From an uncultured Woeseiaceae bacterium (lineage in GTDB: Bacteria > Pseudomonadota > Gammaproteobacteria > Steroidobacterales > Woeseiaceae), in assembly GCA_945788625.1 (NCBI GenBank), contig CALZMQ010000015.1, positions 62,001 to 126,000 of the forward strand: DNA of 64,000 bases, given 5' to 3'. A program made the position numbers and the translations under genes. How positions within the stretch are numbered: the stretch's first letter is position 1; the number at the start of each line of letters is the position of its first letter. The notes under the pieces were generated by a model that worked only from the letters and a program-made list of their open reading frames with translations, was not told where the DNA came from and ran no database searches. Positions 27,267-36,400 of the stretch are shown one piece after another.

Positions 27267-28556
27267 CTAGCGCGTGAAGTGCAGCGACTGACCGAGCATG
27301 TCGGGTGTCACCAGGGTCACGCCTTTCCTGGTTATGCGGAAGCCGCGATTTCGGTCGGCCTCGGCGTCGACACCAATCTCCGTGCCGGGTTCGATCTTGG
27401 CGCCGCGGTCGACGATCGCCCGGTTGATCGTGCAATGTTCGCCGATGTCGACGTCCGGCAGGATGACGGAGTCGGTGACCGTGCTGTAGGAATGCACATA
27501 GCAGTTCGAAAACAGCAATGAATGCCGTACTGTAGCACCCGAGATGACGCAGCCTCCTGACACGACGGACTGGATCGCTTCGCCTCGCCGGCCGGGTTCA
27601 TCGAAGACGAATTTCGCCGGTGGCGCCTGCAACTGGTGCGTCCAGATCGGCCAGACCCGATCGTAGAGGTTCAGCTGCGGTGTCACCGATACGAGTTCCA
27701 TATTGGCTTCCCAGAACGCGTCCAGCGTTCCGACGTCGCGCCAGTATGCCTGCGCAGAGGTCTCGGGGTCACGCAAGGGATAAGCGTACACGCGGTAGTC
27801 GTCGATGATCGACGGAATGACGTTGCGGCCGAAGTCGTGCTGTGTGCCCGGCGTATCCGCGTCTTTAATAACCTGCTCGTAGAGGAACTCGGTATTGAAG
27901 ATGTAGTTACCCATGGACGCCAGGCAGATGTCCGGGTTGCCCGGTATCGGATTCGGTGACTCGGGTTTCTCGTCGAACCCGATGATGCGGCCTTCTTCAT
28001 TGACGGTCATCACGCCCAATTCGCCGGCGGCTTCGTCAAGCGGCACTTCGAGGCAGCAAATCGACATGTCCGCCGTTGCGTCGACATGAAACGCGAGGAA
28101 CGGGCCGTAGTCCATCTTGTAGATATGGTCGCCCGCGAGGACCAGTACGAGGCGGGGATCATGCGTCCGAATGATGTCCAGGTTCTGGTAAACGGCATCG
28201 GCCGTACCGCGGTACCATTCGCCACCGACCCGTTGGGAGGCCGGCAGGATCTCCACAAATTCGCGATCTCCCGCTCCCGCCTGGAACCAGGACCAGCCGC
28301 GTTGCAAATGCTGAATGAGCGAATGGGCTTTATACTGGGTCAATACGCCAATCCGGCGGATGCCGGAGTTGATGCAATTCGACAGCGCAAAATCGATGAT
28401 GCGGAACTTGCCGCCGAAGTGCAGCCCGGGTTTGGCGCGCCAGGTCGTCAGTTCATGTAAACGCGAGCCCTGGCCACCGGCCAGGATCAGCGCGACCGTG
28501 TCCTGAGTCAGGCGACTGATAAATCGTACGTCTTCCTTCAGGTTTACGTCTTTCAT
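27267..28556 (-). CDS. glgC: Glucose-1-phosphate adenylyltransferase
   Basis: The 429-residue enzyme makes ADP-glucose from ATP and glucose-1-phosphate, the committed step of glycogen synthesis. The nucleotide-binding motif [15 protein letters not shown] and the substrate segment [20 protein letters not shown] are near the N-terminus. [38 protein letters not shown] and [19 protein letters not shown] follow. The C-terminus is a left-handed beta-helix with [20 protein letters not shown]. The ATG at 28556 is chosen because the first strand starts 18 residues later; the frame extends to 28811 without similarity and into malQ. It lies between malQ (70 bases) and glgA in the operon. Confidence 0.96.
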   Translation of the reverse strand: MKDVNLKEDVRFISRLTQDTVALILAGGQGSRLHELTTWRAKPGLHFGGKFRIIDFALSNCINSGIRRIGVLTQYKAHSLIQHLQRGWSWFQAGAGDREFVEILPASQRVGGEWYRGTADAVYQNLDIIRTHDPRLVLVLAGDHIYKMDYGPFLAFHVDATADMSICCLEVPLDEAAGELGVMTVNEEGRIIGFDEKPESPNPIPGNPDICLASMGNYIFNTEFLYEQVIKDADTPGTQHDFGRNVIPSIIDDYRVYAYPLRDPETSAQAYWRDVGTLDAFWEANMELVSVTPQLNLYDRVWPIWTHQLQAPPAKFVFDEPGRRGEAIQSVVSGGCVISGATVRHSLLFSNCYVHSYSTVTDSVILPDVDIGEHCTINRAIVDRGAKIEPGTEIGVDAEADRNRGFRITRKGVTLVTPDMLGQSLHFTR

Positions 28557-28626
28557 TCGGCAACTGGTCCTTCGCAATATTCGGCAAAAAGAAATCGCCG
28601 GATTCGCGATTGGCCAAAGAGTTGCC

Positions 28627-30195
28627 TCAGTGGTTGAGCCCGCGACCCGACGCTCGCACCATACCGGCAATATTGTCGCAGACTTCCGATGACAATTGTG
28701 CGTCAAGCACGCGCCAGCGCCAATTTCCACCCGCCGTGCCCGGCGTATTGATGCGTGCCTCGGAGCCGAGGCCCAGGTAGTCTTGCATGGGAGCGATGGC
28801 GAGTTGGGCATCCGTGGAGAACGCGGCCGTGATCAGGTCCAGGTGTATCGTCTCCGCACTACCGCCCGTAATCTCCAGAACGGCCGCCTGAGCGCGTTCG
28901 ATTTCCTCGGCGCTGCGGATGTCGTCCGGGCTGCCATGGAACCATCCGATGGTCGTGTCATTGTCATGAGTGCCGGTGTAGCAGACGCTGTTGCGGCCGA
29001 CGTCCGACAATTCGAAGCCCTCATCGCAAACGTCGAATTGCAGAACCCGCATGCCGGGTATGTCGTGCCGGTCACGAAGGTCTTCCACTTCCGGCGTGAT
29101 GACGCCCAGGTCCTCGGCCACGATCGGCAACTGGCCCAGGGCGTCCTTCATCGCGTCGAAGATTGCGTCGCCCGGACCCGGTTCCCAGGCGCCGTTGCGC
29201 GCCGTATCGGCGTCCGCGGGCACCGCCCAGTACGACTCGAAGCCGCGAAAATGATCTATTCGCACAATATCGGCGAGTTCCGCCGAGGCCCGCAGGCGAT
29301 CGACCCACCACGCATAACCATTTGCCGCATGACTGTCCCAGTCATACAGGGGATTGCCCCACAACTGGCCGTCTTCGCTGAAATAGTCGGGCGGAACGCC
29401 CGCGACGCTGTCGGGATTACCATCGTCATCGAGGCGCAGAATATCTCGATTGGCCCAGGCATCGGCGCTGTCGAGCGCGATGCAGATCGGCATATCACCG
29501 AACAAGGTCACGCCGTTTGCATGGGCATATTCGCGCAATATCCGCCATTGGTGATGAAAAAGAAACTGGATGATCTTTATCGTCCTGATCTGCGGTGCCG
29601 CGAACGTTTCGAGGTCCTGCAACGCTGCCTTGTCGCGGTGCACGTATTCGGGCTTCCACTCGGGCCAGGGCCGCTCGTTGTGGCGCGTCTTGAGGATGCG
29701 AAAAACGGCATAGTCGTGCAGCCAGGCAGCGTCATTCGCCTCGAGGAAATCGGCGTATTGCGCTTTCAACTCGTCGCTGGCTTTGAAGGGGAAGCGCTGC
29801 GCAGCGACGTCAAGCAGGTAACTCTTGACCGGAATCAGCGCCCCATAGTCCACGTACTCCGCCGGCAGCCTGGTCAGTTCCTCGGCCTCGAATTCGGCAA
29901 GCAACTCCATTTCGAGCAGTGCCCCGATACTGATGAGCATCTCGTTGCCCGCGAACGTCGACAGCGGCTGATAGGGAGAATCCCCGTAAGCCGTTGGGCC
30001 CGTTGGTAAAAACTGCCAGACACCCAGTTGCATGTCGCGCATGGTGTCGATGAAGGTACAGGCCTCCGGCCCGATTTCGCCGATGCCGTAGGGGCCGGGC
30101 AACGACGTGATGTGCAGGCATACGCCTGCCTGCCGTTCTCTCAGCAATGTGTCGGACTCGGGGCTGGCTGTCATTAGCGCGGATTCTGTTTGCAT
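28627..30195 (-). CDS. malQ: 4-alpha-glucanotransferase (amylomaltase, GH77)
   Basis: The 522-residue cytoplasmic enzyme disproportionates maltodextrins, releasing glucose and making longer chains for phosphorylase. It has the GH77 N-terminal signature [22 protein letters not shown] and [19 protein letters not shown]. The catalytic residues are Asp314 ([14 protein letters not shown]), Glu361 ([10 protein letters not shown]) and Asp411 ([13 protein letters not shown]). ATG 30195 is preferred; ATG 30174 is also possible, and the frame runs upstream through the operator to 30276. It is the first gene of the malQ-glgCABPX operon and divergent from the maltodextrin-type TonB receptor, with a 22-bp-arm inverted repeat 39 bases before its start. 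Confidence 0.95.
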   Translation of the reverse strand: MQTESALMTASPESDTLLRERQAGVCLHITSLPGPYGIGEIGPEACTFIDTMRDMQLGVWQFLPTGPTAYGDSPYQPLSTFAGNEMLISIGALLEMELLAEFEAEELTRLPAEYVDYGALIPVKSYLLDVAAQRFPFKASDELKAQYADFLEANDAAWLHDYAVFRILKTRHNERPWPEWKPEYVHRDKAALQDLETFAAPQIRTIKIIQFLFHHQWRILREYAHANGVTLFGDMPICIALDSADAWANRDILRLDDDGNPDSVAGVPPDYFSEDGQLWGNPLYDWDSHAANGYAWWVDRLRASAELADIVRIDHFRGFESYWAVPADADTARNGAWEPGPGDAIFDAMKDALGQLPIVAEDLGVITPEVEDLRDRHDIPGMRVLQFDVCDEGFELSDVGRNSVCYTGTHDNDTTIGWFHGSPDDIRSAEEIERAQAAVLEITGGSAETIHLDLITAAFSTDAQLAIAPMQDYLGLGSEARINTPGTAGGNWRWRVLDAQLSSEVCDNIAGMVRASGRGLNH

Positions 30196-30233
30196 TTTCT
30201 TTAGAGCGAAACTAATCAGCGCAGGTGCGCGCC

Positions 30234-30284
30234 GCAATGCAATGCATACGTATTCAGACAATGAATACGTATGCATTGCATTGC
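30234..30284. promoter_or_regulatory. Perfect inverted repeat with two LacI-type operator cores
   Basis: Two perfectly complementary 22-base arms (30234-30255 and 30263-30284) are separated by seven bases. Each arm carries the same asymmetric 14-base core centred on ACGT: TGCATACGTATTCA at 30243-30256 and its mirror TGAATACGTATGCA at 30262-30275. Cores with a central CG are typical of LacI-family operators. The element lies in the malQ/TonB-receptor divergent region, and its right arm overlaps the proposed -35 of the receptor. A 13-of-14 match to the core is found at 43350-43363. The likely ligand is the LacI-family protein at 48653-49684. Confidence 0.75.
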
Positions 30285-30309
30285 CCCGATTTGGCGTGGT
30301 TCATAAGAT
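30281..30309 (+). promoter_or_regulatory. Candidate sigma-70 promoter of the maltodextrin-type TonB receptor
   Basis: TTGCCC (30281-30286) and TAAGAT (30304-30309) are separated by 17 bases, each matching four of six consensus positions. The -35 hexamer overlaps the end of the inverted repeat, so a bound LacI-type repressor would block the polymerase. A TTGTATACAA palindrome follows at 30320-30329. Confidence 0.4.
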
Positions 30310-30354
30310 GTCAGGGAACTTGTATACAAACAGACCAACCGGGGGACAGCCATA

Positions 30355-33234
30355 ATGGTCAGCAAAAAGCGCGACAACGCGCAGTCAGTTTCAGATGAAA
30401 TTAACCCAGGCTCGCCGTTCAGACGAACCGCGCTGGCGCTTGCGGTAGCGGCGGCGCTGCCGGGCGCCGCATTCGCCCAGTCAAACCAGGGCGAAGAGGT
30501 GATCGAGGAGATCGTCACGATCGGCGTACGTACAAGTATCCTGGACTCGATAGACTCGAAGCGCATGGCTGACACGATTTCCGATGTTATCGACGCGGGC
30601 GCGCTGGGCCAGCTGCCGGACCAGTCCATCGGCGACGCGTTGGGACGCGTTCCCGGCGTCACCACGATTCGTGATTCCGGTCAGTCATCGCAGCTGAACA
30701 TTCGCGGTATGAACGGTGACTTCATCCAGACGACGCTCAACGGCCGCGAGCAGGCGTCGACTGCGGGTTACTCCGAGGCCACCCGCTGGATGTCCTTCGA
30801 TCAGTACCCCGCCGAGTTGATTACCCAGGCGGCCGTCTACAAGTCACCGAAAGCGTCTCAGCTCGAAGGTGGCGTGGCCGGTATGGTCGACCTGAAAACG
30901 GCGGACCCGCTGAAAGCCCCCAAGACGCATAACTTCGTCGCGAATGTCCGCCTGTCGCAGAACGATGCAGCCGATGAATACGGCGCCGATGACAGCGGTG
31001 AGCGATTCAGCCTCTCGTATCAGGGCAAGTACCTTGACGACACCCTCGGACTCGTCGTCGGTTACGCTTTCCTGGATCAGCCGAATGCCTTTGTTTTCTC
31101 GCGCGCAGGCGCCGATAGCCAATTGGGTTACGGCACACGCGATGTAGATGGCGATGGCAGCGACGATCGCATTCCCCGGGCATTCCAGTGGCAGGGCGGA
31201 AGCGGCAACGATGAGCGCACCGGCGTTGTGGCCTCGGTGGTTTACGAGCCCAACGACCGGATCAGGGCGCAGTTCGATTTCTTCGATTCGGACTTCGATC
31301 GTGGCGACCGTCGCCAGGGCATCACGGTTGGTGGACTCGACGAGGACGAGGCCAATGCGATCGTTGCCGGCGCATCGGTCAGCGGTGGCCTCGCAACCAG
31401 CGCGACAGTCAGCCCCACGGATCCGAACCTGACCAATCAGTCCCATCCATGGTTTGAAGCGCGCACCGAAGACCAGACGACGTCGGCCGACAGCCAGACC
31501 ATCGGCATCAATCTGCAGTGGTACGCCACCGATGCGACGACGCTCACGTTCGACGCGTACTCGAGCGAGGGCGAGAAGACTCGCGAGGATCGCATTGCGT
31601 CGATGCACGCCTATGATATCGACCCCGGAACCGGCGCCATCCTCGGAGAAGCGGTGAATCAGTCGGTGACTTACACCCTGAACGGTGATGCAATTGCCGG
31701 CGCATCTTTCTCCAATGTCGATTTCACCGATGCCAACACGATGCGCTTGTCGCGTTACGAGCGGTATCCGCATGTTTACACGGACGACATCGACGGGTTC
31801 AGCCTCGACCTCGAACATGACGTCGAGTGGGGCGCGATTACATCGATCGAAGCCGGTATTCGCAGCTCCGATCGTACCTTCGGTGCCAACCGCGGCACGT
31901 TCCTGTACGGCTCGCGCAGCGGCCAGGGCACTGGTTGGTGCGAGGACAATACCTCGACGCTTACCTGTCAGCCGCAGTCCATCGATGGTTTCGTTTCGGT
32001 GCAGTCCCTGCCGGGCGTACCCGATCACTTCGTCATCAACGACCTCGAAGGCCTATCGGCCAGCATCTTCGGCCCGGGCAATGACGGTGGTGTAAAGCTG
32101 CACAGTCGTGACTGGACGTTCATCGAGTCTAATGACATCGAAGAAGAAACCGACGCCCTGTACCTCATGGCGAACCTCGACTTCGAGTGGGGCAATGTCC
32201 CGGTCCGCGGAAACGTCGGCGTTCGTTACATCAAGACCGACGTGAAGACAATCGGTCTGCAGAATGTCGGCGCGGGCAACGGTATTCCGATCACGGATGG
32301 TGTGGGCGTCACGCAGGACAACCTGGACAACGTCTCCTACGGTCCGGATTACTCCGACACGTTGCCGTCCGTGAACCTCAACTTCGAGTTGACCGACAAC
32401 GACATCGTTCGCGTCGCGGCGGCCAAGGTGATGGGCCGTCCCCCTGTCGGCCAGATGAAGGGCGGCGCAGGCTCGTGGAACGGCGCCGTCGATCCGGTTA
32501 CGGGTCTGACGGAGTACAACGTGTGGACCAATGGTACGCCTTACCTGGATCCGTTCCGCGCAAACCAGTTCGACGTATCCTATGAGCACTATTTCGATGA
32601 TGGCGGCGCCGTCACCGCGGCAGTATTCTGGAAAGACATCGAGTCGCTGGTCGAAGGTCCGACGCAGTTCACCGGCGTTGATCCGAACGATATCGGCATC
32701 CTCGTTCCGCAAGGACAATTCCTGAACATCTACCAGACCTACCTGAACAACGACCTTGGCGGCTACATTCGTGGCATAGAGCTTGCGGGCACCAAGACCT
32801 TCGACACGCTGCCAGGCATCTGGGCCGGTCTGGGCGCCACGGCGAGTTACTCGTTCACCGATAGTGAGACGCAGGTCGGCGGTGGCTCATTCTATGGCCA
32901 GAACCTGCCTCTGCCGGGCCTCTCCGAAAACGTCTGGAGTACCACGGTTTTCTTTGATTACGAGGGCTTCAGTGCGCACGTGAACGTTCGCTACCGCGAT
33001 GAATTCGTGCAGAACCTGCCGATTCCGGGCGCCAATTCTCCGGTATTCGCACAGGCATACACGACGGTTGACGCGCAGGCATCATACGCGTTCGACAACG
33101 GATTCAGTGTGGTCCTGTCGGGGAACAACCTCACCGATGAAGAGAACATCATCGAGTACGGTGTGGCGGATGCATTCGGCGAGTACAAGCAATTCGGACG
33201 CCAGTTCTACTTTGGCGTGAATTACCAGTACTAG
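30355..33234 (+). CDS. Large TonB-dependent receptor, probable maltodextrin importer
   Basis: The 959-residue outer-membrane receptor belongs to the Xanthomonas/Caulobacter-type subfamily associated with carbohydrate uptake. It has a long signal peptide (cleavage near ALPGAAFAQ), the segment EIVTIGVRTSILDSIDSKR, and a plug with LPDQSIGDALGRVPGVTTIRDSG, SSQLNIRGMNGDFIQTTLNG and YKSPKASQLEGGVAGMVDLKT. The barrel ends in VNYQY. No SusD-like partner is present, as expected for proteobacteria. Placement beside malQ-glg and the starch-degrading enzymes, and under the same operator type, supports maltodextrin as substrate. A strong terminator follows, so it is probably monocistronic. The ribosome site is a GGGGGA stretch about nine bases before the ATG. 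Confidence 0.92.
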   Translation: MVSKKRDNAQSVSDEINPGSPFRRTALALAVAAALPGAAFAQSNQGEEVIEEIVTIGVRTSILDSIDSKRMADTISDVIDAGALGQLPDQSIGDALGRVPGVTTIRDSGQSSQLNIRGMNGDFIQTTLNGREQASTAGYSEATRWMSFDQYPAELITQAAVYKSPKASQLEGGVAGMVDLKTADPLKAPKTHNFVANVRLSQNDAADEYGADDSGERFSLSYQGKYLDDTLGLVVGYAFLDQPNAFVFSRAGADSQLGYGTRDVDGDGSDDRIPRAFQWQGGSGNDERTGVVASVVYEPNDRIRAQFDFFDSDFDRGDRRQGITVGGLDEDEANAIVAGASVSGGLATSATVSPTDPNLTNQSHPWFEARTEDQTTSADSQTIGINLQWYATDATTLTFDAYSSEGEKTREDRIASMHAYDIDPGTGAILGEAVNQSVTYTLNGDAIAGASFSNVDFTDANTMRLSRYERYPHVYTDDIDGFSLDLEHDVEWGAITSIEAGIRSSDRTFGANRGTFLYGSRSGQGTGWCEDNTSTLTCQPQSIDGFVSVQSLPGVPDHFVINDLEGLSASIFGPGNDGGVKLHSRDWTFIESNDIEEETDALYLMANLDFEWGNVPVRGNVGVRYIKTDVKTIGLQNVGAGNGIPITDGVGVTQDNLDNVSYGPDYSDTLPSVNLNFELTDNDIVRVAAAKVMGRPPVGQMKGGAGSWNGAVDPVTGLTEYNVWTNGTPYLDPFRANQFDVSYEHYFDDGGAVTAAVFWKDIESLVEGPTQFTGVDPNDIGILVPQGQFLNIYQTYLNNDLGGYIRGIELAGTKTFDTLPGIWAGLGATASYSFTDSETQVGGGSFYGQNLPLPGLSENVWSTTVFFDYEGFSAHVNVRYRDEFVQNLPIPGANSPVFAQAYTTVDAQASYAFDNGFSVVLSGNNLTDEENIIEYGVADAFGEYKQFGRQFYFGVNYQY

Positions 33235-33281
33235 CCAGGCAAACGACACGCCTGACCTGTCTCCTGGCGCAGCCAGGAAAG

Positions 33282-33321
33282 CCGTCCGACCAGCAGCCTG
33301 GCTAGTCGGACGGTTTTTTTT
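33282..33321 (+). terminator. Rho-independent terminator after the maltodextrin-type receptor
   Basis: CCGTCCGAC (33282-33290) pairs with GTCGGACGG (33305-33313), followed by eight T bases to 33321. It lies 47 bases after the receptor stop and before the halogenase-like gene, so the latter needs its own promoter or read-through. A smaller CCTGG/CCAGG hairpin precedes it at about 33263-33277. Confidence 0.85.
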
Positions 33322-33359
33322 GGTAGGCTTGCGACCTTACGTCGACAAAGAGCAATGGG

Positions 33360-34880
33360 ATGAAGAGCATTGTAATTCTGGGCGGTGGAACCGCCGGCTG
33401 GATTGCCGCAAACCTGATGGCGACCCACTGGGAAGACAGGGGCATCGATATAACGCTGGTCGAATCGCCCGATATCGGGATCATCGGCGTCGGTGAAGGA
33501 TCTACCCCACCGCTGAAAACGTTCATGGAGATTATCGGCACCCGGGAAAGCGACTGGATGAGCCGCTGCGATGCCACGTACAAGGTCGGAATCACGTTCC
33601 GGGACTGGTCGACCAAACCCGGGTTTGAGGAATATTTTCATCCATTCCTTTGCCAGCCCGATGAGTTCTCGGTGCCCGGTTTCTTTCACAACAGTTTCCT
33701 GCGCCGCAAGGGCGTGGACCTCGACGGTCACCCCAGCCAGTTCTTCATGGCCTGGCAACTGGCCAGGCAGCGACTTGCGCCGGTTGCGCCGCCGAATTTT
33801 CCGTTCGAGATGAACTACGGGTACCACTTCAATTCCGGGCTGCTCGGGCAGTTCCTGCAGGAATGGGCGGCGAAGAAGGGCGTAAAATATAAACAGGCAA
33901 CCGTCACCGACGTGGTTCTCGACGACAAGGGATTCATCGACTATATGACGACCGATGCCGATGAGACCATCAAGGCAGATTTCTATGTCGACTCCACCGG
34001 CTTCCGCAGTCAGCTCCTGCAGCAGACTCTCGGTGTGCCGTTCGAGAGCTGCGCAGACGTCCTGTTCAATGATTCTGCAGTCGTGTTCCCGACGGACCCC
34101 GACGAAAATCCTGAACCACAGACGATTTCGACCGCGTTGAAGTATGGCTGGGCGTGGAAGATCCCGTTGACCTCACGGTTCGGCAACGGCTATGTGTACA
34201 GCTCGAAGTACGTGGACGATGACGACGCGGAAATGGAGCTGCGCGAGCACCTTGGACTTGTGGACGCCGACATAGAAGCGCGGCGACTGAAATTCAAGGT
34301 AGGTCGCGTCCGGGAACACTGGTACAAAAATTGCCTCGCTGTCGGACTGTCGCAGGGCTTCATCGAGCCGCTCGAGGCGACGGCACTCGACATGGTGCAG
34401 GAAACGGTCGTACGCTTCATCGAAGCTACCAATAACGGTGATTTCACCGACAAATTTCGCGGCGAATTCAACCAGCACGTCAGCAGGCGCTTCGACGCGG
34501 TGCGTGACTATATTGTCTGTCACTACCGGATCAATTCCCGCACCGATACCGATTACTGGGTCGATGCCGGCACGAACGACAAGATTTCACGGTCGTTGCG
34601 CGAGATCCTGAACGCATGGGTACAGGGCAAGAACATCACGGACGAACTCGAACGCCAGACTCTCGACGCCTACTTCCCGAGTGTTTCGTGGAACTGCCTG
34701 CTGGCGGGGAAGGGTATCTATCCGACGCAGGAACAGGTGCGACCAGGCAGTGAACTCGCTCACGAGTACGACCTGGAGAAAATTGCCCGTTATCTGCAGG
34801 GATGCGCATTGAACTTCAAGCCACATCAGGAGCAACTTCGCGCGCTGGGCGCTGCAGGCGATGCCGTAAGTGCCTCGTAG
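33360..34880 (+). CDS. Flavin-dependent tryptophan-halogenase-like protein (copy 1)
   Basis: The 506-residue flavoprotein starts MKSIVILGGGTAGWIAANLM, the FAD-binding GxGxxG motif, followed by GVGEGSTPPL. The WxWxIP halogenase signature is present as YGWAWKIPL. The lysine that forms the chlorinating species corresponds to Lys75 (CDATYKVGITF), and the catalytic glutamate to Glu339 (GFIEPLEATAL). The neighbouring serine of tryptophan 7-halogenase is alanine here. Relatives are common next to TonB receptors in polysaccharide loci of Xanthomonas, Caulobacter and marine gammaproteobacteria; their substrate is mostly unknown. It is convergent with a diverged paralogue 18 bases away. Flavin halogenases need a flavin reductase, which is not in the window. 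Confidence 0.88.
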   Translation: MKSIVILGGGTAGWIAANLMATHWEDRGIDITLVESPDIGIIGVGEGSTPPLKTFMEIIGTRESDWMSRCDATYKVGITFRDWSTKPGFEEYFHPFLCQPDEFSVPGFFHNSFLRRKGVDLDGHPSQFFMAWQLARQRLAPVAPPNFPFEMNYGYHFNSGLLGQFLQEWAAKKGVKYKQATVTDVVLDDKGFIDYMTTDADETIKADFYVDSTGFRSQLLQQTLGVPFESCADVLFNDSAVVFPTDPDENPEPQTISTALKYGWAWKIPLTSRFGNGYVYSSKYVDDDDAEMELREHLGLVDADIEARRLKFKVGRVREHWYKNCLAVGLSQGFIEPLEATALDMVQETVVRFIEATNNGDFTDKFRGEFNQHVSRRFDAVRDYIVCHYRINSRTDTDYWVDAGTNDKISRSLREILNAWVQGKNITDELERQTLDAYFPSVSWNCLLAGKGIYPTQEQVRPGSELAHEYDLEKIARYLQGCALNFKPHQEQLRALGAAGDAVSAS

Positions 34881-34898
34881 CGCTCAGAGACCGGCGAC

Positions 34899-36392
34899 TT
34901 AATCGTCGAAGCGCAACAGCTCGTTCTGAGATCGGAAGTTCAGTGAACACCGGCGGATAAACTCATCGATCCCGGCCATGTCGAATTGACTGGCGGCCGG
35001 GTTATCGGCCGGCATCGGCCGGGTGTCCGGGTAGAAGCCGTAGCCGGCGAGCAGGCAGTACCAGGACATGGGCGTGTAAGACGACGAAATCTGCAGCTGT
35101 TCCATTTCCTGGCTCAGGCCCTTACCCGATTTCCAGATCTGCAGGATCTGCTGCAGCGTGTCAGAGACATTCTTGTTTTCACCGTTTTGTCTCCAGTAGT
35201 CCGTGTCGTCACGCGTGTTCATGATGTAGTGCGCGACGATGTAGTCCCTTACATTTTCGAATCCCTGGTTCGTCCTGTCGTTGAAATCATCGCGGCCTTC
35301 GCCAGCGAAACCGTGTGATTCAACGGTCTCGATGAAGTCGTAAATCGTATTACAGACGAGATTGAGCGCCGTCGCCTCGAGCGGCTCTATAAAGCCCTGC
35401 GACAGCCCGACCGCGAGGCAGTTCCGGTGCCAGTGGCGTTCGACTCTTCCGACTTTCATTTTCAGATGCCGCGCTTGGGTGTCGCTGTCCAGCAACCCGA
35501 GCGCCGTGCGCAGCTCCGTTTCCGCGTCGTCAGGCGTGCAGAATGCCGAGCTGTATACGTAGCCGTTGCCGATTCGGTGGGTGAGCGGAATCTCCCAGGC
35601 CCAGCCGTATTTCATGGCAGTAGAAACGGTCTCGGCACCGATGGCGGGACCTTGCTCGGTCGGCAGTACGACTGCCGAGTCGTTGAACAGGTTTTCCGCA
35701 AAAGACCGGAAGGGCACCTGTAATATCTGTTGAATCAACGTGCCCCGAAATCCCGAACAATCGACAAAGAAATCGCCCTCTATCATCTCTCCCGAATCGG
35801 TAAGCAAGCTGGCGATATCGCCGCCATCGGCCTGGTTCACTTCCAGCACTTTGGCCTGCAGGTGTGTCACGCCCCGCGCTTTGGCTCTCTCTTTTAGATA
35901 CTCTCCGACGAGGTGTGCGTCAAAGTGATAGCCGTACTCGACAACAAACGGAAAGTTTTCCGCCGGTTTCGGTCCTTGCCTGTTTGCGGCGAGCGCCGCC
36001 AATAGAAAAAAGCGATCCGGATGCGCGTGCAAATCGACACCCTGACGCCGCGCGTAGGTGTTGAAGTAAAACGCTTTCGTGGTGTGCCGATCGATCTCCG
36101 ATGCGAAAGGATGAAAATATCGCCCGAACCCGGGCCTCGTTGACCAGTTCGCGAAGGAGATGCCGTTCTTGTAAGTCGCGTTGCACCTGGGCATCCAGTC
36201 CGATTCCTCGACACCTATCGCATCGAAAAACAGTTTCAGCCTCGGTGTCGAGCCTTCGCCCACGCCCACGGTCCCTATCGCGGGCGACTCGATCAACGTG
36301 ATCTCGAAGTCCTTGTCGGCCCAGCGGTCGATCATCGCGTTGGCCGAAATCCAGCCTGCCGTGCCGCCGCCCAGGATCACGATTCTCTTCAT
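34899..36392 (-). CDS. Flavin-dependent tryptophan-halogenase-like protein (copy 2)
   Basis: This 497-residue paralogue of the gene at 33360 has the same hallmarks: MKRIVILGGGTAGWISANAM, GVGEGSTPRL, Lys75 (CNATYKNGISF), YGWAWEIPL and GFIEPLEATAL. Many positions between the motifs differ, so the two are old duplicates rather than recent copies. ATG 36392 aligns with the start of copy 1. A GTG at 36404 is in frame, overlaps the upstream stop as GTGA, and has a GGGG six bases upstream, so it could be the real start through coupling. It is the last gene of the cyclomaltodextrinase / GH31-GH13-esterase operon. Confidence 0.88.
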   Translation of the reverse strand: MKRIVILGGGTAGWISANAMIDRWADKDFEITLIESPAIGTVGVGEGSTPRLKLFFDAIGVEESDWMPRCNATYKNGISFANWSTRPGFGRYFHPFASEIDRHTTKAFYFNTYARRQGVDLHAHPDRFFLLAALAANRQGPKPAENFPFVVEYGYHFDAHLVGEYLKERAKARGVTHLQAKVLEVNQADGGDIASLLTDSGEMIEGDFFVDCSGFRGTLIQQILQVPFRSFAENLFNDSAVVLPTEQGPAIGAETVSTAMKYGWAWEIPLTHRIGNGYVYSSAFCTPDDAETELRTALGLLDSDTQARHLKMKVGRVERHWHRNCLAVGLSQGFIEPLEATALNLVCNTIYDFIETVESHGFAGEGRDDFNDRTNQGFENVRDYIVAHYIMNTRDDTDYWRQNGENKNVSDTLQQILQIWKSGKGLSQEMEQLQISSSYTPMSWYCLLAGYGFYPDTRPMPADNPAASQFDMAGIDEFIRRCSLNFRSQNELLRFDD

Positions 36393-36400
36393 TCCGTTTC

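Noticed and set aside
30320..30329. TTGTATACAA palindrome before the maltodextrin-type receptor, compared with TTGTAACACAA at 49724-49734 before the LacI gene
   Set aside because: The two share only TTGT/ACAA half-sites, the spacers differ, and such short A/T palindromes are expected by chance; not enough for an operator call.
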